DNA of 64,000 bases from Rhodanobacter thiooxydans (lineage in GTDB: Bacteria > Pseudomonadota > Gammaproteobacteria > Xanthomonadales > Rhodanobacteraceae): contig NZ_CP127409.1 in NCBI RefSeq assembly GCF_030291135.1, forward strand, positions 1,550,001-1,614,000. Direction: 5' to 3'. The notes below the pieces were generated by a model. The model saw only the letters and a list, made by a program, of their open reading frames with translations, was not told the DNA's origin and searched no databases. The position numbers were made by a program, and so were the translations under genes. Shown here in pieces: positions 62,149-64,000 of this stretch (the first letter of the stretch is position 1; every line of letters begins with the position of its first letter).

Positions 62149-63999
62149 ATGAAGAAATATTCCCGCATTTCGCCGCTGCTGTTCTTGTCTGCGCTGGCAT
62201 CCGTCATGCTGTCGGCTTGCGCCAGCCACGGAACGAGGAAGGAATCCGCCATGCGTGAAGTCGATGACAGCCAGGTGCGGGTGACCGAACATCGCAGCCA
62301 CGACGATCTGTTGAGCGCGGGCCTGGGCCTGGCCGGGCTGGCCGGGTTGCCCACGGCATTCATCGATCCATTGCAGCCAACGGCGGAAGAATTGCGTCGC
62401 CGGGCGATCCAGACCAGTTGGAAAGGCATCGCCGATCTCGGCCCGTTGGGCGGTTACGGCAGTGTCTACGGCGGCGTGCCCGACGTGCCGGGGCGCGAAT
62501 ACCAGGCGTTCGCGCGGATTCCCGGCGCCCGTTCGCCGCATCGCGTGCTGCTGCAGCTGCCGGACAATTTCGACCGGCACAAACGCTGCCTGGTGGTCAC
62601 TGCTTCATCCGGTTCGCGCGGCATCTACGGTGCGATTGCGCTGGCCGGCGCCTGGGGCCTGCCGCATGGTTGCGCGGTGGCGTACACCGACAAGGGCACC
62701 GGCGCGGGCTACTTCGATTACGCCGACGACAGCGGCGTGGCGCTGGACGGCCGTCGCGCGAAACGCGGCGAGGCCGAACTGGAGTTCCAGCCGCCGCCGG
62801 CCGCACGCACTGCCGGCATCGCGATCAAGCACGTGCATTCGGGCGACAACCCGGAAGGCGACTGGGGCCGCCACGTGATCCAGGCGGCGCAGTTCGGCCT
62901 GGCCATGCTCGATCGCGCGTTCCCCGCCGAGGCGCCGTTCACGCCGCAGAACACGAAGATCATCGCCACCGGCATCTCCAACGGCGGTGGCGCCGTGCTG
63001 CAGGCGGCGGGACTGGACCAGGAACATTTTTTCGCCGGCGTGGTGGCGCTGGAACCGAACGTGCACGTGCAGGACCGCGGCCGCGCGCTGTACGACTACG
63101 CCACCGAGGCGGCGATCTGGCTGCCGTGCGCACTGAGCGCGGAGGATTTTGCCGCGGTGCCGCTGGCGCGCGGGCCGCGCGGCGTGACGTTGCCGGCATG
63201 GCCGATCCGCTGCGCCAGCCTGCGCGCGCAGGGCAAGCTCGGCGGCAACACCGTGATGGCGCAGGCGGAACAGGCGCGACAGTACCTGCGTGCACGCGGC
63301 TGGACCGACGAGGCGATGCAGACGGCGGCCAGCACGACCGCCTTCGACCTGTGGCGGGTGATTGCCGCGGGCTACGCCTCGGCCTACCTGCGCCGCGGTG
63401 CCACGGATATGCCGTGTGGCTTTCATTACGCAGCGATCGGGGCAGGCGGGCTGCCGGGCGTGGCCGATCCGGTGGCGCGGGCCAGCTGGTGGGCGGACGG
63501 CGCGGGCATCCCGCCGGGCAACGGCATCGGCCTGTTTGGTGGGGTGAGTGTCTCGGCCGATCCCACCCTGATCGGCAGCGAATGCCTGCGCGCACTGTGG
63601 ACCGGCGACGGCCATGAGGCGCAGGCGTTGCATGCCTCGGTCGCGGCTACCGCAGCGAAGTTGCCGCGCAGCGATCTTCCGCTGTGGGTACTGCACGGCG
63701 CCAGCGACGGCCTGCTGCCCACCGCGTTCACTTCCGAGCCGTACGTGGCATGGCTGCGCGACGAAGGACGCCGCCCGATCTACTGGAAGGTGCCGCACGC
63801 GCAGCACTTCGACGCGTTCCTGGCCTTGCCCGGCTTCGGCGAGCAGCACGTGCCGCTGCTGCCTTACGGCTACGCGGCGCTGGACCGATTGTGGGCGCAT
63901 CTGTACGAGGGGGCGGCGTGGCCGGACGACTTGCCGACGCCGGCAGCGAGACCGCGTGGCAACGGTGCTCTGACACGCAGCACGCTGGGTCTGCCGTAG
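62149..63999 (+). CDS. 3-hydroxybutyrate oligomer hydrolase family protein, lipoprotein
   Basis: 616 residues. The lipoprotein signal ISPLLFLSALASVMLSAC gives Cys24. The body matches the D-(-)-3-hydroxybutyrate oligomer hydrolase family (Ralstonia PhaZ-type, 3HBOH), with a nucleophile elbow GISNGGG at Ser277, YTDKGTGAGYFDY, and WVLHGASDGLLPTAFTSEPYV and KVPHAQHFDAFLALPG, which should supply the Asp and His. It cuts soluble 3HB dimers and oligomers to monomer. As a lipoprotein it would act on the outer membrane or in the periplasm. It has a clear ATG 62149 and completes the PHB degradation chain. Confidence 0.9.
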   Translation: MKKYSRISPLLFLSALASVMLSACASHGTRKESAMREVDDSQVRVTEHRSHDDLLSAGLGLAGLAGLPTAFIDPLQPTAEELRRRAIQTSWKGIADLGPLGGYGSVYGGVPDVPGREYQAFARIPGARSPHRVLLQLPDNFDRHKRCLVVTASSGSRGIYGAIALAGAWGLPHGCAVAYTDKGTGAGYFDYADDSGVALDGRRAKRGEAELEFQPPPAARTAGIAIKHVHSGDNPEGDWGRHVIQAAQFGLAMLDRAFPAEAPFTPQNTKIIATGISNGGGAVLQAAGLDQEHFFAGVVALEPNVHVQDRGRALYDYATEAAIWLPCALSAEDFAAVPLARGPRGVTLPAWPIRCASLRAQGKLGGNTVMAQAEQARQYLRARGWTDEAMQTAASTTAFDLWRVIAAGYASAYLRRGATDMPCGFHYAAIGAGGLPGVADPVARASWWADGAGIPPGNGIGLFGGVSVSADPTLIGSECLRALWTGDGHEAQALHASVAATAAKLPRSDLPLWVLHGASDGLLPTAFTSEPYVAWLRDEGRRPIYWKVPHAQHFDAFLALPGFGEQHVPLLPYGYAALDRLWAHLYEGAAWPDDLPTPAARPRGNGALTRSTLGLP

Positions 64000-64000
64000 C

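Overview
The window is high-G+C chromosomal DNA (about two thirds G+C in coding lines I counted) from a gammaproteobacterium. Gene content and protein style point to the Xanthomonadales, most likely Rhodanobacteraceae (Rhodanobacter/Dyella-like): a complete TCA gene set, a PilH-like regulator, fused siroheme synthase, RluB with a long RG-rich tail, YtrA-type GntR regulation, TonB receptors and REP-type palindromes. The genus is inference. I see no rRNA, tRNA, CRISPR array, insertion sequence or replication origin. Genes are dense on both strands, with many 4-base stop/start overlaps.

Layout: (1) 1-5.7 kb: 3' end of gyrA, a peroxiredoxin, hsp20 and cbpA chaperones behind a candidate heat-shock promoter, pilH, an AcuI/YhdH reductase and a LOG-family hydrolase. 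(2) 5.8-11.4 kb: the 2-oxoglutarate dehydrogenase operon sucA-sucB-lpdA. (3) 11.7-23.0 kb: an acetyltransferase/RoxA pair, then a sulfur block: TauE-type transporter, cysJ-cysI-cysH, a CysB-type LysR regulator, fused cysG and cysK. (4) 23.03-24.32 kb: a low-G+C insert directly after cysK made of two integron gene cassettes with attC sites and no integrase. (5) 24.5-28.7 kb: HxlR regulator/GST, purB and fumC. (6) 28.8-32.1 kb: a five-gene GntR-ABC transporter operon behind a 24-bp palindromic operator. (7) 32.3-38.7 kb: SDR, amidohydrolase, azoR with its LysR regulator, and a methionine aminotransferase/omega-amidase pair. (8) 38.8-45.5 kb: ArsC, rluB-scpB-scpA, a gene-free stretch of about 900 bp, a PilZ protein and fadD. 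(9) 45.7-52.1 kb: lipoprotein, acnA, a cysteine-free OxyR-like regulator and typA. (10) 52.3-64 kb: a locus that reads as a poly-3-hydroxybutyrate (PHB) scavenging system: GntP permease, divergent TonB-dependent receptor, secreted PHB depolymerase, CrbS-like sensor kinase with its LuxR-type response regulator, and a lipoprotein 3-hydroxybutyrate oligomer hydrolase. A roughly 610-bp nested palindrome lies inside it.

How the parts work together: extracellular PHB would be cut by the depolymerase, oligomers taken up through the TonB receptor, cut to monomer by the oligomer hydrolase, imported by the GntP permease, and burned in the TCA cycle encoded elsewhere in the window. The SSS-type sensor kinase could report short-chain acid availability. 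The sulfur block and the methionine aminotransferase share a GGACGTC/TATACGGCCA-type upstream motif that hints at common sulfur/methionine control. The three points most worth pursuing are the PHB locus, the integrase-less cassette insert after cysK, and the nested palindrome.
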